From assembly GCA_902633975.1 (NCBI GenBank), contig CACPHX010000011.1, positions 1 through 49,130 on the forward strand: a stretch of DNA of 49,130 bases, given 5' to 3'. Below are positions 19,201 to 26,510 of this stretch, piece by piece; position 1 is the stretch's first letter; each line of letters begins with the position of its first letter. Origin of the DNA: an uncultured Marinoscillum sp. GTDB lineage: Bacteria > Bacteroidota > Bacteroidia > Cytophagales > MED-G16. The notes under the pieces were generated by a model that did no database searches, was not told the DNA's origin, and was given only the letters and a program-made list of their open reading frames with translations. A program made the translations under genes and the position numbers.

Positions 19201-21127
19201 GACCACTTGTTATAGCAAGATTTGGAGAATTAGTAACATCAACAGATGCTGAACCAAATGGTACTGGATCATTGGATAGGACACCTTCAGGAGCAGGAAT
19301 AGTTATTGTGCCTCCTACACCAACAACAAAAGTATCTGCCACTGCTTGTGGAGCTGAATTAGATATCTGAAGAAGTATAGTTGCATCCTCTGGACAACCA
19401 AAACCATCGGTAACCCTAACATCAAACCTTACTAAAACGGGGGCTTCACCATCCAAATATGGTGGGGCCTCAAAAGTCATAATACCTTCTGGTGTTATGT
19501 CTAGTGTACCAATGTTTGGAGAAGGATCTGTTAATTGTAGATATGTAAGATCATCATCAATACCTGCAAGTTCCTCAGGATCAGCAGTCTCCTCTAAAAG
19601 ATTAAGGACAAAAACCTCACCTTCGTCAAGATTTTGTAATCCAGCAACTATTATTGGACAATCATTAACTTGATTAACTTGAATAGTCACTTGACCAATT
19701 GCAGAAAAACCGTCAGCGTCAGTGACAGTATAAGAAAATTTATCAATACCAGTTGGTGTTTCTTCTCCGTCATGAGTATATTCAAAAGTACCATCAGCAC
19801 AAATCGTATTAGGAACACCTGCACATGATATGAATCCGTCATTGGGACTCAGTTGAAGTGAAATGGATAGAGGAGTTCCTTCAGGGTCAAAATCATTGGC
19901 TAATAAACCTAACAACGGGTCGTTGATTGTTAAAACATCACCCTCGTCTACACTAAGAGTATCAAAATAAAAATCATCTCCTGGGACTGGAGGGTTTTCG
20001 TCATCATCAATTGTTATCTTTGACCTCACGATTCCAAATGTTATATTCTCTGATAAAGGGTTATGGCCTGACGATGGATCGGTGTCGTTTAATTCAATAA
20101 TTATCTCCTCATTTGGGTCCTGGATCAGATCATCGATTGATGATATAGTAAGTGTAGTCACAGTATCACCTGCAGGAATTGTTACTAAGTCCGATTTGTC
20201 AGATGAAAAATCAACATCTTTCTCTGCCGAAAAATTTTGTCCTTCATAGTTTAAACCAATTTTAGAGTCCTGATTAAATGCTCTACTCAGAATAATAAGT
20301 AGCGTAGTAGACCCTCCATCCTCAGCAATATGTGTGGTATCAGCAAAAAATGTAACCTGAGGCGGTTCATTATCAATGACTGAAAATCCAATAGAATCGT
20401 TTTCAATTGTCCCAGGACCAGATAATTTGGAACCTATCTTCATGTAAAATGTTTCTACAGAATCTTCATATACATTGTCATCAATTGCGTTTAGTGTGAA
20501 GTCTGTGAAAGTATCACCATCATCAATCTTTATAAATCCGTCATATAGTATATCGTTGATATCGGCTGTTCCTAGTACAATACTTATTAATACAGTTACG
20601 TCCACAGGAGCCGGTTGATTAAGCTCAACCCTCATTGTTTTTTGAGGCTCGCCCTCCTCAAGTAGGACTGTGTCACCTGTAATATTTCTTAATGAAATAA
20701 TTAAATCATCATCAAGAATAGTTATTGTTCGATCGGCATTTACTGGATCAATAGCGCCTGCTGATATACTTACAATCTCTGCAACTATTTCTTCAGCATC
20801 GTCTATGAGATTGTCATCAATAGAATTTAGCGTAATAAAACCTTGTGACTCACCCACTGGAATAGTTATAGTGTTACTCGTTACGGAATAGTCATCTCCT
20901 TCTGTTGCTGTCCCTGAAAAACTTAGTATGATATTTGTTTCAGTTGCTGCATTTACTATATTATCTGAATTATCTTTTAAGGTTACTCTTACTTTTGTTG
21001 ACCCTCCGTCCTCTAATATGGAGGAAAGATCTACAGAAAGATGAGCAAATGGATTACTTTTTGCTGTTAAATTTAATAAGCATGTGAAAACAAAAAATAA
21101 AAAAAATGATATATGCTTTTTTACCAT
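13208..21127 (-). CDS. Giant T9SS-secreted surface protein: Calx-beta, cadherin-like repeats, LamG-like and lectin-like inserts
   Basis: About 2,640 residues, predicted to reach the cell surface through the type IX secretion system. Domain order: a signal peptide (MVKKHISFFLFFVFTCLL); three Calx-beta domains (bases 20000-21066); about sixteen cadherin-like/tandem-95 repeats with the signatures VNEGG, GVLLNDxD, DGSFTYxHDG and NDCP (13540-19995); and a C-terminal gliding-motility/type B sorting domain (YFTPNGDDFNDFF to the end, about 13211-13510). A LamG-like domain is inserted in one repeat (about 16905-17725) and a C-type-lectin-like domain in another (about 15880-16365). Aspartate-rich loops suggest calcium binding. 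An adhesin role is inferred. I chose ATG 21127 over 21169 because the signal peptide starts there and a -7 box at 21143-21150 lies between the two. Confidence 0.93.
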   Translation of the reverse strand: MVKKHISFFLFFVFTCLLNLTAKSNPFAHLSVDLSSILEDGGSTKVRVTLKDNSDNIVNAATETNIILSFSGTATEGDDYSVTSNTITIPVGESQGFITLNSIDDNLIDDAEEIVAEIVSISAGAIDPVNADRTITILDDDLIISLRNITGDTVLLEEGEPQKTMRVELNQPAPVDVTVLISIVLGTADINDILYDGFIKIDDGDTFTDFTLNAIDDNVYEDSVETFYMKIGSKLSGPGTIENDSIGFSVIDNEPPQVTFFADTTHIAEDGGSTTLLIILSRAFNQDSKIGLNYEGQNFSAEKDVDFSSDKSDLVTIPAGDTVTTLTISSIDDLIQDPNEEIIIELNDTDPSSGHNPLSENITFGIVRSKITIDDDENPPVPGDDFYFDTLSVDEGDVLTINDPLLGLLANDFDPEGTPLSISLQLSPNDGFISCAGVPNTICADGTFEYTHDGEETPTGIDKFSYTVTDADGFSAIGQVTIQVNQVNDCPIIVAGLQNLDEGEVFVLNLLEETADPEELAGIDDDLTYLQLTDPSPNIGTLDITPEGIMTFEAPPYLDGEAPVLVRFDVRVTDGFGCPEDATILLQISNSAPQAVADTFVVGVGGTITIPAPEGVLSNDPVPFGSASVDVTNSPNLAITSGPDLFVLNPDGSFTYTHDGSPSPKVDTFSYRMTITYEPGITDASETDVFIKVNDCPITAPDFYTVFEGGQINTLLTLDPSLLDNDTDPNGDPIEAYLDIEPVTDGSTVTVDKDGNFIYTHGGGEETEDYFVYYAWDGLCETYDTAKITILPRNDCPETRANGYNSLSLLGGAPIRSYIENLTDEDGNPLNLSIDSVRIDASGDTLLVYSSDGDIWVLGMDEGGILQRDSLSGALLTDTDPDGDFIYMQKLLPTSTKNWLLDANGDPVYPFPAHAVDYDVYADGSFYYEHDGSGNVRDVIYVEVCDVPQTGEEPCCELDSINLFFGPDNACAQGQTDYFTVNEGGSLVADEANLGFNKIMDSLSGQKYTGVLLNDYDEEGDILEVTLNTLPTYGVIQGGAINADGSFTYVHDGGEQTADSFTYIMGDNGRECAEVTVYINIISVNDCPDAIDTTYTVNEGDTLIIDGVFGGGSGHFRNLPGIMGNDIDTDVGSTPQITDNLIAFYSMSQYYDSIDGPGFLFELDTLPSILVLEKLKDQSSNEFHGSMKGGIQDTILLPNPPGCADPDHGGKCESPPSLVYFVDAPKVVNDRFLIPKQKNSMEFDGVNSYVEVEDQILDLSSPNYTISGWFRSFNGAAANSTILNFTINGNEEGIKIGIQNNRLAFGIGNGNTYSVKPYGEIGGTNLNNQWNHYVFVKNGDNYKMYLNKNEIYSQTLNNASLISDKAQLLIGKSISGGMFDGRMDELYIFSDVISEDEILKLYYGISTSLINDPEDGVLTEFDVDGSFTYIHSGKDNDFDDNFVYQISDGACTDLGIVRIVINPVNDCPVAVNDTINVDEGGTVTINAPGVLINDYDVESDPIEAEIVEQPRHGLLVGALINPDGSFTYVHDDSETQIDSLRYIVKEVGGDPACTDTATVYININPVADCPIPADDIYRVIEGGVLEVDSCVTEVLYPGSNNENWAPSEPNSSGDENIGEIYGIGTGNVIGTWNDEDETRRNQRYLFEYESIVASLPGFTKIGEYDGHTYFISDQSFLWNNAKADAAAKGGYLAMLKTVEENDSVAAMLPNGQFHFGLYQDETDPFFKEPEGGWKWIDGTYLYDTGKSRTLCGVLLNDDTGGADTLFVSQWDLPINGVLTNNEIKYDGKFTYTHNGSQLGDTIKYKIESDLCESDAFANIIIIPINVNDCPDAVRDTFYIDEGGTLDTLGVLLNDFDVDGDVLRAEKDSTSLNYSNHGVTSIFPDGRLIYQHDGSESTIDSVRYKAIDPTGCESISEIIIIINSVNDIPVSVEDRYSVFEGDTLDVIEIDGILSNDADSDIGSSLTALLIQDVSVGELKCPSTNADGICADGSFRYIHDGSDTPNEVCFTYRAYDGVPGPPPGFSSITQVCIDIINRLPDCDGEEYSILEGEVIITDLTNGVLSNCTDPDPKDTLTVIPISGPGNGTFELYADGTFFYDHDCSDNPNEVFFSYYITDGEDTSAVKTSKINILNECPIGNDDLYDGIDEGGTLNISSLDGVLSNDSDQNSCDILKITKLDDPLYGTLDLKPDGSFDYIHDDSDNFEDTFTYLLTDGECKDQDTVNVTIRINPLPDTPPVAVADSFPCIDEGDFIQALLPEDGVLSNDYDLDTGQTLTVTLVDDVQNGVLILNPNGTFIYTHDGGETTSDSFTYYVTDSPTNLTSNTVTVTLCINPVNDCPEPSDDVFTINEGDIIDSTLTINDFDVEGDELLINILSPPTIGGFTWNQDGSFVYTAPQDVQAPGPQIVTFNYILSDATDRFAFCDSIGTVTISINYENDCPVVQDDSIVVDGSVPSSRIINVLNNDYDIDSQIDTTSVTIISGPNFGNAISNINGTISYSFEESPIPYDTIVYSVRDFEGCEKTGSIYIYIENLKTPRYQLPNYFTPNGDDFNDFFLIKYENILIKDMSFEVKIFDRYQRLVNESVIQSSDKIWDGMNIDGSDFVKTDFYFYEITPVEYYDTPYIRRRDKLIGTIYLEKER
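15880..16365 (-). other. C-type-lectin-like domain, halves in permuted order, inside a cadherin-like repeat
   Basis: The protein order here is NNENWAPSEPNSSG, GTWNDE and RYLFEYES first, then LPGFTKIGEYDGHTYFIS, WNNAKADAAAKGGYLA, FGLYQD and GGWKWIDG. In a standard C-type lectin the second block comes first. The calcium and sugar motif EPN and the WND motif are both intact. The domain is bracketed by two cysteines (VDSC and TLCG) and sits between the VIEGG and GVLLND elements of its host repeat. Confidence 0.75.
16905..17725 (-). other. LamG/concanavalin-like domain inside a cadherin-like repeat
   Basis: Starting at LIAFYSMSQ, the segment has the LamG-like order: NSMEFDGVNSYVEV, PNYTISGWFRS, QWNHYVFVKNGDNYKMYLN, LLIGKS and GRMDELYIF. 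It is inserted after the GIMGNDIDTD turn of one repeat and before that repeat's DPEDGVLTEFDVDGSFTY. A roughly 100-residue segment with extra Cys, Pro and Gly is embedded before the MEFDG strand. The probable role is glycan or protein binding. Confidence 0.75.
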
Positions 21128-21142
21128 ATTATATCCTGTATG

Positions 21143-21150
21143 CAAATATA
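21143..21150 (-). promoter_or_regulatory. TAnnTTTG -7 box for the giant surface protein
   Basis: The minus strand reads TATATTTG, a full TAnnTTTG match, ending 16 bases before ATG 21127. The alternative upstream start at 21169 would lie ahead of this box. No TTG is seen at the usual -33 spacing. Confidence 0.5.
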
Positions 21151-21213
21151 AAAAATTTAGGTGTGGCATATGAACTAAATATGCACATATAACGAGTAAT
21201 TCCGATGAAAATT

Positions 21214-22245
21214 TTAATTTTTATTGGCTAGCTGGCCACAGGCAGCATTAATGTCCTTTCCTCTACTTCTTCTTAAACTGACATTGACACCCTTTTTACT
21301 CAGATAATTAATAAATTTTTCAGTTTTTTCGTACGACGACTTTTTAAAATTAAGCTCTTCTACTTGGTTGTATTCGATAATATTTACCTTAGAATTTAAA
21401 TGTTTAGTGTATAGAAAAAGCTCTTGAGCATCTTCAATACTATCGTTTACATCTCTTAGTAAAATATATTCATAGGTCACTTTTTTCTTGGTTTTAGAAA
21501 AATAATATTTTAAGGAATCTCTTATCTCTTCAAGAGAATTTGATTTACCTATTGGCATAATTTTTTTTCTCAAATTTTCATTAGCAGCGTGCAAGGAAAG
21601 TGCTAAATTAACCTTAACATTATCATCAGCTAATTTTCTAATCATCTTTGATATACCAGATGTCGATAGGGTAATTCTCTTATAAGACATTCCTAGACCC
21701 TCATCTGTAGTAATAAAATGAATTGATCTCAAAACATTTTTATAGTTTAGAAGTGGTTCTCCCATACCCATAAATACGATATTTGTAAGTGGCTCATCAT
21801 ATTTCTCTAAACATTTTTTTGAGATATACACTACCTGTTTATAAATTTCTGATGCTGTTAAATTTCTTGTTAAACCAAGTGTACCTGTCGCACAAAAACT
21901 ACAACTTAAAGAACATCCTACCTGTGATGATATACATGCTGTCATCCTCTTATTTTTTGGAATAAGAACACCCTCAATACAGTTGTTATCAAAAAGTTTA
22001 AACTTAGTCTTTATTGTACCATCTGTGCTTTCTTCTTCTTCTTCAACTATTAAATCATTTATAAAAAATTCTTTGTCAAATATTGATCTGTCTTTTAGAG
22101 AGACGTTTGACATGTCAGAAAAGGAGGAACAACTTTTATTCCAAAGCCAGGAAAATACTTGAGATGAAACATACGATTTAATCCCGTTATCTAAACAGAA
22201 ATTCTTTATTTCCTCTTTTGTAAGTTGAGTGATATCTTTTTTCAA
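21214..22245 (-). CDS. rlmN: 23S rRNA (adenine2503-C2)-methyltransferase / tRNA methyltransferase RlmN
   Basis: RlmN is a radical-SAM enzyme that methylates C2 of A2503 in 23S rRNA, and of A37 in some tRNAs. The [4Fe-4S] motif CSLSCSFC is at residues 111-118 (C111, C115, C118). The SAM-binding GMGEP follows, along with SLHAANE. The second catalytic cysteine, which forms the protein-RNA intermediate, is C336 in NAACGQL, eight residues from the end. The 343-residue length is normal. The start is a TTG at 22245, the only sensible one; a -7 box lies 18 bases upstream. The relative Cfr is unlikely because the N-terminal helical domain and flanking motifs are RlmN-like. It diverges from the TRAP transporter genes. 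Confidence 0.96.
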   Translation of the reverse strand: MKKDITQLTKEEIKNFCLDNGIKSYVSSQVFSWLWNKSCSSFSDMSNVSLKDRSIFDKEFFINDLIVEEEEESTDGTIKTKFKLFDNNCIEGVLIPKNKRMTACISSQVGCSLSCSFCATGTLGLTRNLTASEIYKQVVYISKKCLEKYDEPLTNIVFMGMGEPLLNYKNVLRSIHFITTDEGLGMSYKRITLSTSGISKMIRKLADDNVKVNLALSLHAANENLRKKIMPIGKSNSLEEIRDSLKYYFSKTKKKVTYEYILLRDVNDSIEDAQELFLYTKHLNSKVNIIEYNQVEELNFKKSSYEKTEKFINYLSKKGVNVSLRRSRGKDINAACGQLANKN

Positions 22246-22262
22246 AATAATTAAATATCTAA

Positions 22263-22270
22263 CAAAGATA
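22263..22270 (-). promoter_or_regulatory. TAnnTTTG -7 box for rlmN
   Basis: The minus strand reads TATCTTTG, a full consensus match ending 18 bases before the TTG start at 22245, which supports that unusual start. No TTG is seen at the expected -33 spacing. Confidence 0.5.
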
Positions 22271-22310
22271 TTAAAAGCATATCTTTAAAAATTATGTATT
22301 TTCGTTAAAT

Positions 22311-22787
22311 ATGAGTTTTAATAATCTGATTAATTTGATAGGGCTAGTATGTTCAAGGTTATCTTTTTTACTTGTCATTCTTGTCTCTACCGATGTTTTT
22401 CTTCGTTATATTTTCAATTTTTCATCGGCATCAATTTATGAGTTAGAGTGGCACATTTTCGCTCTTATCTTTTTACTCGGTTCCGTGTACACGTTGTATA
22501 AAGACGAGCACGTAAGGGTAGACGTATTTTACAATAGGCTTTCAAAAAAAAATCAAGAAATAATCAATCAAATTGGAAATGTACTTTTTCTAATTCCTTT
22601 TGGGCTAGTTATTGCTTACACATCGATTCCATTTGTTGAAGATTCTTATAAGATTTTAGAATCAAGCCCAGATCCTGGAGGTCTCCCATTTAGGTTTGTT
22701 ATTAAGTCAGCAATTACTGTATCGTTTTTTTTATTATCCATTATAGGAATAATTAGGATAAAAAAAACATTAAAAAATAGAAATTAA
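22311..22787 (+). CDS. TRAP transporter small permease (DctQ family)
   Basis: The small membrane subunit of a tripartite ATP-independent periplasmic transporter, which supports the large permease. The 158 residues form four membrane helices. The family signature appears as VSTDVFLRYIFNFSSA in helix 1-2 and ELEWHIFALIFLLGSVYTL in helix 2, followed by the cytoplasmic DEHVRVDVFYNRLS loop, which is very characteristic of DctQ. The stop overlaps the start of the large permease (TAATG, one base), so the pair is translationally coupled. Substrate is set by the binding protein encoded opposite. Confidence 0.92.
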   Translation: MSFNNLINLIGLVCSRLSFLLVILVSTDVFLRYIFNFSSASIYELEWHIFALIFLLGSVYTLYKDEHVRVDVFYNRLSKKNQEIINQIGNVLFLIPFGLVIAYTSIPFVEDSYKILESSPDPGGLPFRFVIKSAITVSFFLLSIIGIIRIKKTLKNRN

Positions 22788-24112
22788 TGGAGAGCGCAGG
22801 TCTTTTTTTATTTTTAATAGTAATTATTTTAATCCTCTTTGGTTATCCCGTTGGTCTAACTTTAGGAGGAATATCAATCATTGCGGGTTTGATTTTTTTT
22901 GATATTGATTTCTTCTACTTAGTGTCTCTAAGAATTTTTGGAATTATGAATAACTTTGTTCTGCTTGCTGTTCCTCTGTTTATATTCATGGGCTTAACAC
23001 TTGAAAAATCAGGAATTGCTGAAAAGCTTTTAGATACTATGGCCATTCTATTCGGAAAAATAAGAGGTGGCCTCGCATACTCAGTCATAATAGTTGGTGG
23101 TATGCTGGCAGCATCAACAGGTATTGTTGGTGCTACGGTTGTTACAATGGGACTAATAAGTCTTCCTACAATGCTCAAAAGAGGATATAATAAAAAAATT
23201 GCTACTGGAGTAATAGCATCTTCAGGAACACTAGGACAAATAATTCCTCCCTCTGTTGTATTGGTTTTATTAGGAAGTGTATTAAATATTTCTGTAGGAG
23301 ATCTTTTTACCTCAGCTTTATTGCCTGGTTTAACCTTAGTTTTTCTCTACACAATATATATCTGGTTAATATCAATTATCAAACCAAAAATGGTTCCAGC
23401 AATGCCCGAAAAAGAAATAAAAAAATTTAAAAAAGACACTACTACTCTTGAGTTGATTAAAACTTTTATACTACCCTTCGTCCTTATTTTTTCTGTACTA
23501 GGTTCCATATTTTTTGGAATAGCCTCCCCAACAGAGGCAGCAGGAATTGGTGCATTTGGAGCTCTCGTATTAAGTAATTTTGAGGGTGGACTTAACATAA
23601 AAAAAATTGATACGATTTCTCTAGATACAATGAAATTAACATCAATTGTATTTATGATACTCCTAGGGGCAACATCCTTCTCTCTCGTATTTAGAGGTCT
23701 TGAAGGAGATAAATTTATTATTGATCTGATTTACGCTTCAAACCTATCACCAGAAATGTTTACTATTCTTGTATTAATAATTGTTTTTGTTGCAGGTTTT
23801 TTCATTGATTTTATAGAGATAATATTTATAATAGTACCTGTAATCACTCCTATTCTTATTGCTTTAAATATTGATTTATTGTGGATTGGAATTATGCTTG
23901 CCATTAATCTTCAGACATCATTTTTAACACCTCCTTTCGGATTTTCACTTTTCTATCTCAAAAGTGTTTCGCCAAAAGGAGTTAAAACAACAGACATTTA
24001 TATGGGAATAATACCATTCGTCGTTATACAATTGATTTTTTTGGTATTCTTATTCTTAAATCCAGATTTTATATATGTTATACCAGATATATTAAAGAGC
24101 TATAACTCATAA
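22787..24112 (+). CDS. TRAP transporter large permease (DctM family)
   Basis: The large permease drives sodium-coupled uptake of organic acids across the inner membrane. Its 441 residues form about eleven to twelve helices. DctM landmarks include GYPVGLTLGG near the start, VPLFIFMGLTLEKSG, GGMLAASTGIVGATVVTMG, SSGTLGQIIPPSVVLVLLG (the conserved elevator loop) and the mirrored ASPTEAAGIGAFGALVL and LQTSFLTPPFGFSLFYLK near the end. It is coupled to dctQ by a one-base overlap. Its 3' end overlaps the converging binding-protein gene by 13 bases, so antisense interference between the two transcripts is possible. Confidence 0.95.
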   Translation: MESAGLFLFLIVIILILFGYPVGLTLGGISIIAGLIFFDIDFFYLVSLRIFGIMNNFVLLAVPLFIFMGLTLEKSGIAEKLLDTMAILFGKIRGGLAYSVIIVGGMLAASTGIVGATVVTMGLISLPTMLKRGYNKKIATGVIASSGTLGQIIPPSVVLVLLGSVLNISVGDLFTSALLPGLTLVFLYTIYIWLISIIKPKMVPAMPEKEIKKFKKDTTTLELIKTFILPFVLIFSVLGSIFFGIASPTEAAGIGAFGALVLSNFEGGLNIKKIDTISLDTMKLTSIVFMILLGATSFSLVFRGLEGDKFIIDLIYASNLSPEMFTILVLIIVFVAGFFIDFIEIIFIIVPVITPILIALNIDLLWIGIMLAINLQTSFLTPPFGFSLFYLKSVSPKGVKTTDIYMGIIPFVVIQLIFLVFLFLNPDFIYVIPDILKSYNS

Positions 24113-25215
24113 TATATTTTATCACTAACAACAGACCAATCCTTAAATTTTATTCTAAATTCTTCGTAGGCATCAAATATTTTTTTGCTTTTTGGATCTT
24201 TTTCAATCATTTCAAGAAGAACTTCTTTTGACTTTTCTTTGAATGATTTTAAAACATCAGTAGGAAAGACTTTTAGCTGAACATTTTCCTCATTTAGTAA
24301 TTTGTTTAAATACACGCTGTTTTTAGAATCAAATTCACATTGCATCCAAATATTTAAGGATTCAATACCTTTTCTGACAATTTCTTGAAGATCAGTAGGC
24401 AATGATTCAAATTTACTTTTGTTAGCAATCATCTCAAGAACTCCTCCAGGTTCTTGCCATCCAGGGTAATAGTAATACTTTGCAACCTGATAAAAACCCA
24501 TAAGGTAATCGTGATATGGTCCAATCCATTCTGTTGCATCTATTACACCCCTTTCTAGGTTAGTATATATCTCACCTCCAGCAACAGTTACAGCTGTTCC
24601 CCCTGCCTTTGACAAAACCTTACCACCAAATCCAGGAATCCTCATTTTCAAGCCATTTATATCTTCTATTGATTGGATTTCTTTATTAAACCAACCGCCC
24701 ATTTGCATACTGGTGTTACCACCTACAAAAGGGATTAGGTTAAACGGTTCATAAATTTCTCTATAGTATTTATAACCTCCTCCAGCAATTATCCAAGAAT
24801 TCATTTGTTTAGAATTCATTCCAAATGGTACTGATGAAAAAAACTGACCAGCAGGAATTTTTCCTGCCCAGTAGTAAGAGGCACCACTTCCCATTTCAAT
24901 TGCTCCATTACTCACTGCATCAAAAGATTCTAAACTGGGAATTAATTCTCCCCCACCATAAACTTTAATATTTAATCTATCTCCAGACATTTTGCGTACC
25001 CAATCTGCAAAAAGATTACAACCCTCCCCAAGAACAGGCATATTCGGAGCCCACGTAGTAACCATCTTCCAATTAAATTTTTTGTTAAAATTGATATTAA
25101 TATTCTTAATCTCGTTATTATCTTCATTCATTGAGCATGACGAAAGTAGGCTTGCTCCTGACAATGTTAGGAGTGAATTATTTATAAATTTTCTTCTATT
25201 AGACTTTTTAACCAT
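24100..25215 (-). CDS. TRAP transporter substrate-binding lipoprotein, TakP-like (2-oxo acid type), Tat signal
   Basis: The periplasmic binding subunit for the DctQM permease. The N-terminus carries a twin-arginine pattern (SNRRKFI, R7-R8), and the hydrophobic stretch ends in LLSSC with Cys27, so it is probably a Tat-exported lipoprotein. The mature domain has the DctP fold, with landmarks close to TakP-type proteins: TWAPNMP, GLKMRIPGFGGKV, an EWIGPYHD segment near residue 214 and YYYPGWQEPGG near 235. TakP binds pyruvate and other 2-oxo acids with sodium; assigning that substrate here is inference. Unlike most TRAP systems, this gene is on the opposite strand to its permease genes, tail to tail with a 13-base overlap. 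Confidence 0.9.
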   Translation of the reverse strand: MVKKSNRRKFINNSLLTLSGASLLSSCSMNEDNNEIKNININFNKKFNWKMVTTWAPNMPVLGEGCNLFADWVRKMSGDRLNIKVYGGGELIPSLESFDAVSNGAIEMGSGASYYWAGKIPAGQFFSSVPFGMNSKQMNSWIIAGGGYKYYREIYEPFNLIPFVGGNTSMQMGGWFNKEIQSIEDINGLKMRIPGFGGKVLSKAGGTAVTVAGGEIYTNLERGVIDATEWIGPYHDYLMGFYQVAKYYYYPGWQEPGGVLEMIANKSKFESLPTDLQEIVRKGIESLNIWMQCEFDSKNSVYLNKLLNEENVQLKVFPTDVLKSFKEKSKEVLLEMIEKDPKSKKIFDAYEEFRIKFKDWSVVSDKIYYEL

Positions 25216-25292
25216 ATCCGTATGTATTTTAAATGTAAAGTACGAAAAATATTCATTTAAAGAAATTAAATATTAAATTGCCAAACTCTAAA

Positions 25293-26510
25293 ATGAAGAA
25301 AAAAAATTATAGTCTTTTATTTATTTTTATAACCATATTCATAGATATAACAGGTCTAGGTATAATCATACCAATTATTCCTACCCTTATTTCAGAATTA
25401 ATTGATGGATCCATAAGTGAAGCTGCAACCTACAGTGGTTGGTTAATGTTTTCATACGCCTCTTTGCAATTTTTATTTGCTCCAGTTCTAGGTGGGTTAA
25501 GTGATCAGTTCGGAAGAAGACCAGTAATATTATTATCGTTACTTGGATTTGGAATAAATTACATCGTCCTTGCAATTGCACCAAGTATTACGTGGTTATT
25601 TGTTGGAAGAATATTTCAAGGAATCATGGGAGCCAGTTTAACAACCGCTTCGGCATACATAGCCGACATAAGCACACCTGAAAAAAAGGCACAAAACTTT
25701 GGACTAATAGGAGCTGCATTTGGTCTTGGGTTTATATTAGGTCCAGTAATAGGAGGATTTCTTGGACAATATGGGTCAAGGGTTCCGTTCTACGCAGCAT
25801 CAATATTTACGATTCTTAATCTATTATATGGTTATTTTGTTTTACCTGAATCTTTAAAGAAAGTGAATAGAAGAAAATTTGATATAAGAAGAGCCAATCC
25901 AATTGGAACATTATTAAATTTAAGAAAGTATCCTCTGATATGGGGATTATTGATTTGTATCGTTCTTTTTAATATCGCTCAACACTCTAAACATAGTACT
26001 TGGTCTTTTTTTGTAATTGAAAATTTTGGATGGGATGAAATACTTGTTGGATATTCCCTCGGTTTCATTGGTCTACTAGCTGCTGTTGTTCAGGGTGGCT
26101 TAATTAGGATAATAATACCAAAACTAGGAAAAGTTAAAAGTTTATACTTAGGAATGTCTTTCTACATCACAGGACTTTTTCTTTTCTCAATTGCTAACGA
26201 GAGCTGGATGGTATTTGCTTTTGCTATACCATTATCCATGGGCGGCTTATGCGGTCCGGCATTACAAGGGATAATGACCAATAATATTCCAGACAATGAG
26301 CAAGGTGAATTTCAAGGTGGCATAACTAGTTTAATAAGTTTAACCTCAATTATTGGGCCACTTATAATGACTAACCTTTTTTATTTTTTTACAAATGATG
26401 AAAGTTTGGTTTATTTTCCTGGTGCTCCATTTCTACTAGCGGCAATAATTTCAACATTAGGTCTATTTGTAGCAATAAGCTTCCTCAATAAATCAAAGCT
26501 AAAAATTTAA
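25293..26510 (+). CDS. MFS transporter, TetA-like drug:proton antiporter family
   Basis: Twelve membrane helices over about 405 residues. The family signature is motif A between helices 2 and 3, GGLSDQFGRRPVILLS, together with GRIFQGIMGASLTTASAYIAD and GLGFILGPVIGGFLG (antiporter motif C type), which place it with TetA-like exporters. Many Bacteroidota carry such a protein, and resistance cannot be claimed from sequence. I start at ATG 25293; an upstream in-frame TTG at 25278 would add only PNSK. It diverges from the TRAP binding protein across about 77 bases. Its TAA shares the palindrome TTAA with the stop of the converging DUF5916 gene. Confidence 0.88.
   Translation: MKKKNYSLLFIFITIFIDITGLGIIIPIIPTLISELIDGSISEAATYSGWLMFSYASLQFLFAPVLGGLSDQFGRRPVILLSLLGFGINYIVLAIAPSITWLFVGRIFQGIMGASLTTASAYIADISTPEKKAQNFGLIGAAFGLGFILGPVIGGFLGQYGSRVPFYAASIFTILNLLYGYFVLPESLKKVNRRKFDIRRANPIGTLLNLRKYPLIWGLLICIVLFNIAQHSKHSTWSFFVIENFGWDEILVGYSLGFIGLLAAVVQGGLIRIIIPKLGKVKSLYLGMSFYITGLFLFSIANESWMVFAFAIPLSMGGLCGPALQGIMTNNIPDNEQGEFQGGITSLISLTSIIGPLIMTNLFYFFTNDESLVYFPGAPFLLAAIISTLGLFVAISFLNKSKLKI

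Larger units (their letters stand above)
13540..19995 (-). repeat. Array of about sixteen cadherin-like (tandem-95 type) repeats within the giant protein gene
   Basis: Each repeat is about 90-110 codons and follows one plan: a DDxYxVxEGG opening, a GVLxNDxD turn, DGSFTYxHDG in the middle, an FTYxxxDG strand, and an INPVNDCP end that leads into the next unit. Similarity is at protein level only; codons have diverged, so the array is old rather than freshly expanded. Two units are much longer because other domains are inserted in them. Confidence 0.85.

Noticed and set aside
21128-21169. Upstream start for the giant surface protein
   Set aside because: It adds 14 residues before a complete signal peptide and lies ahead of a -7 box at 21143-21150.
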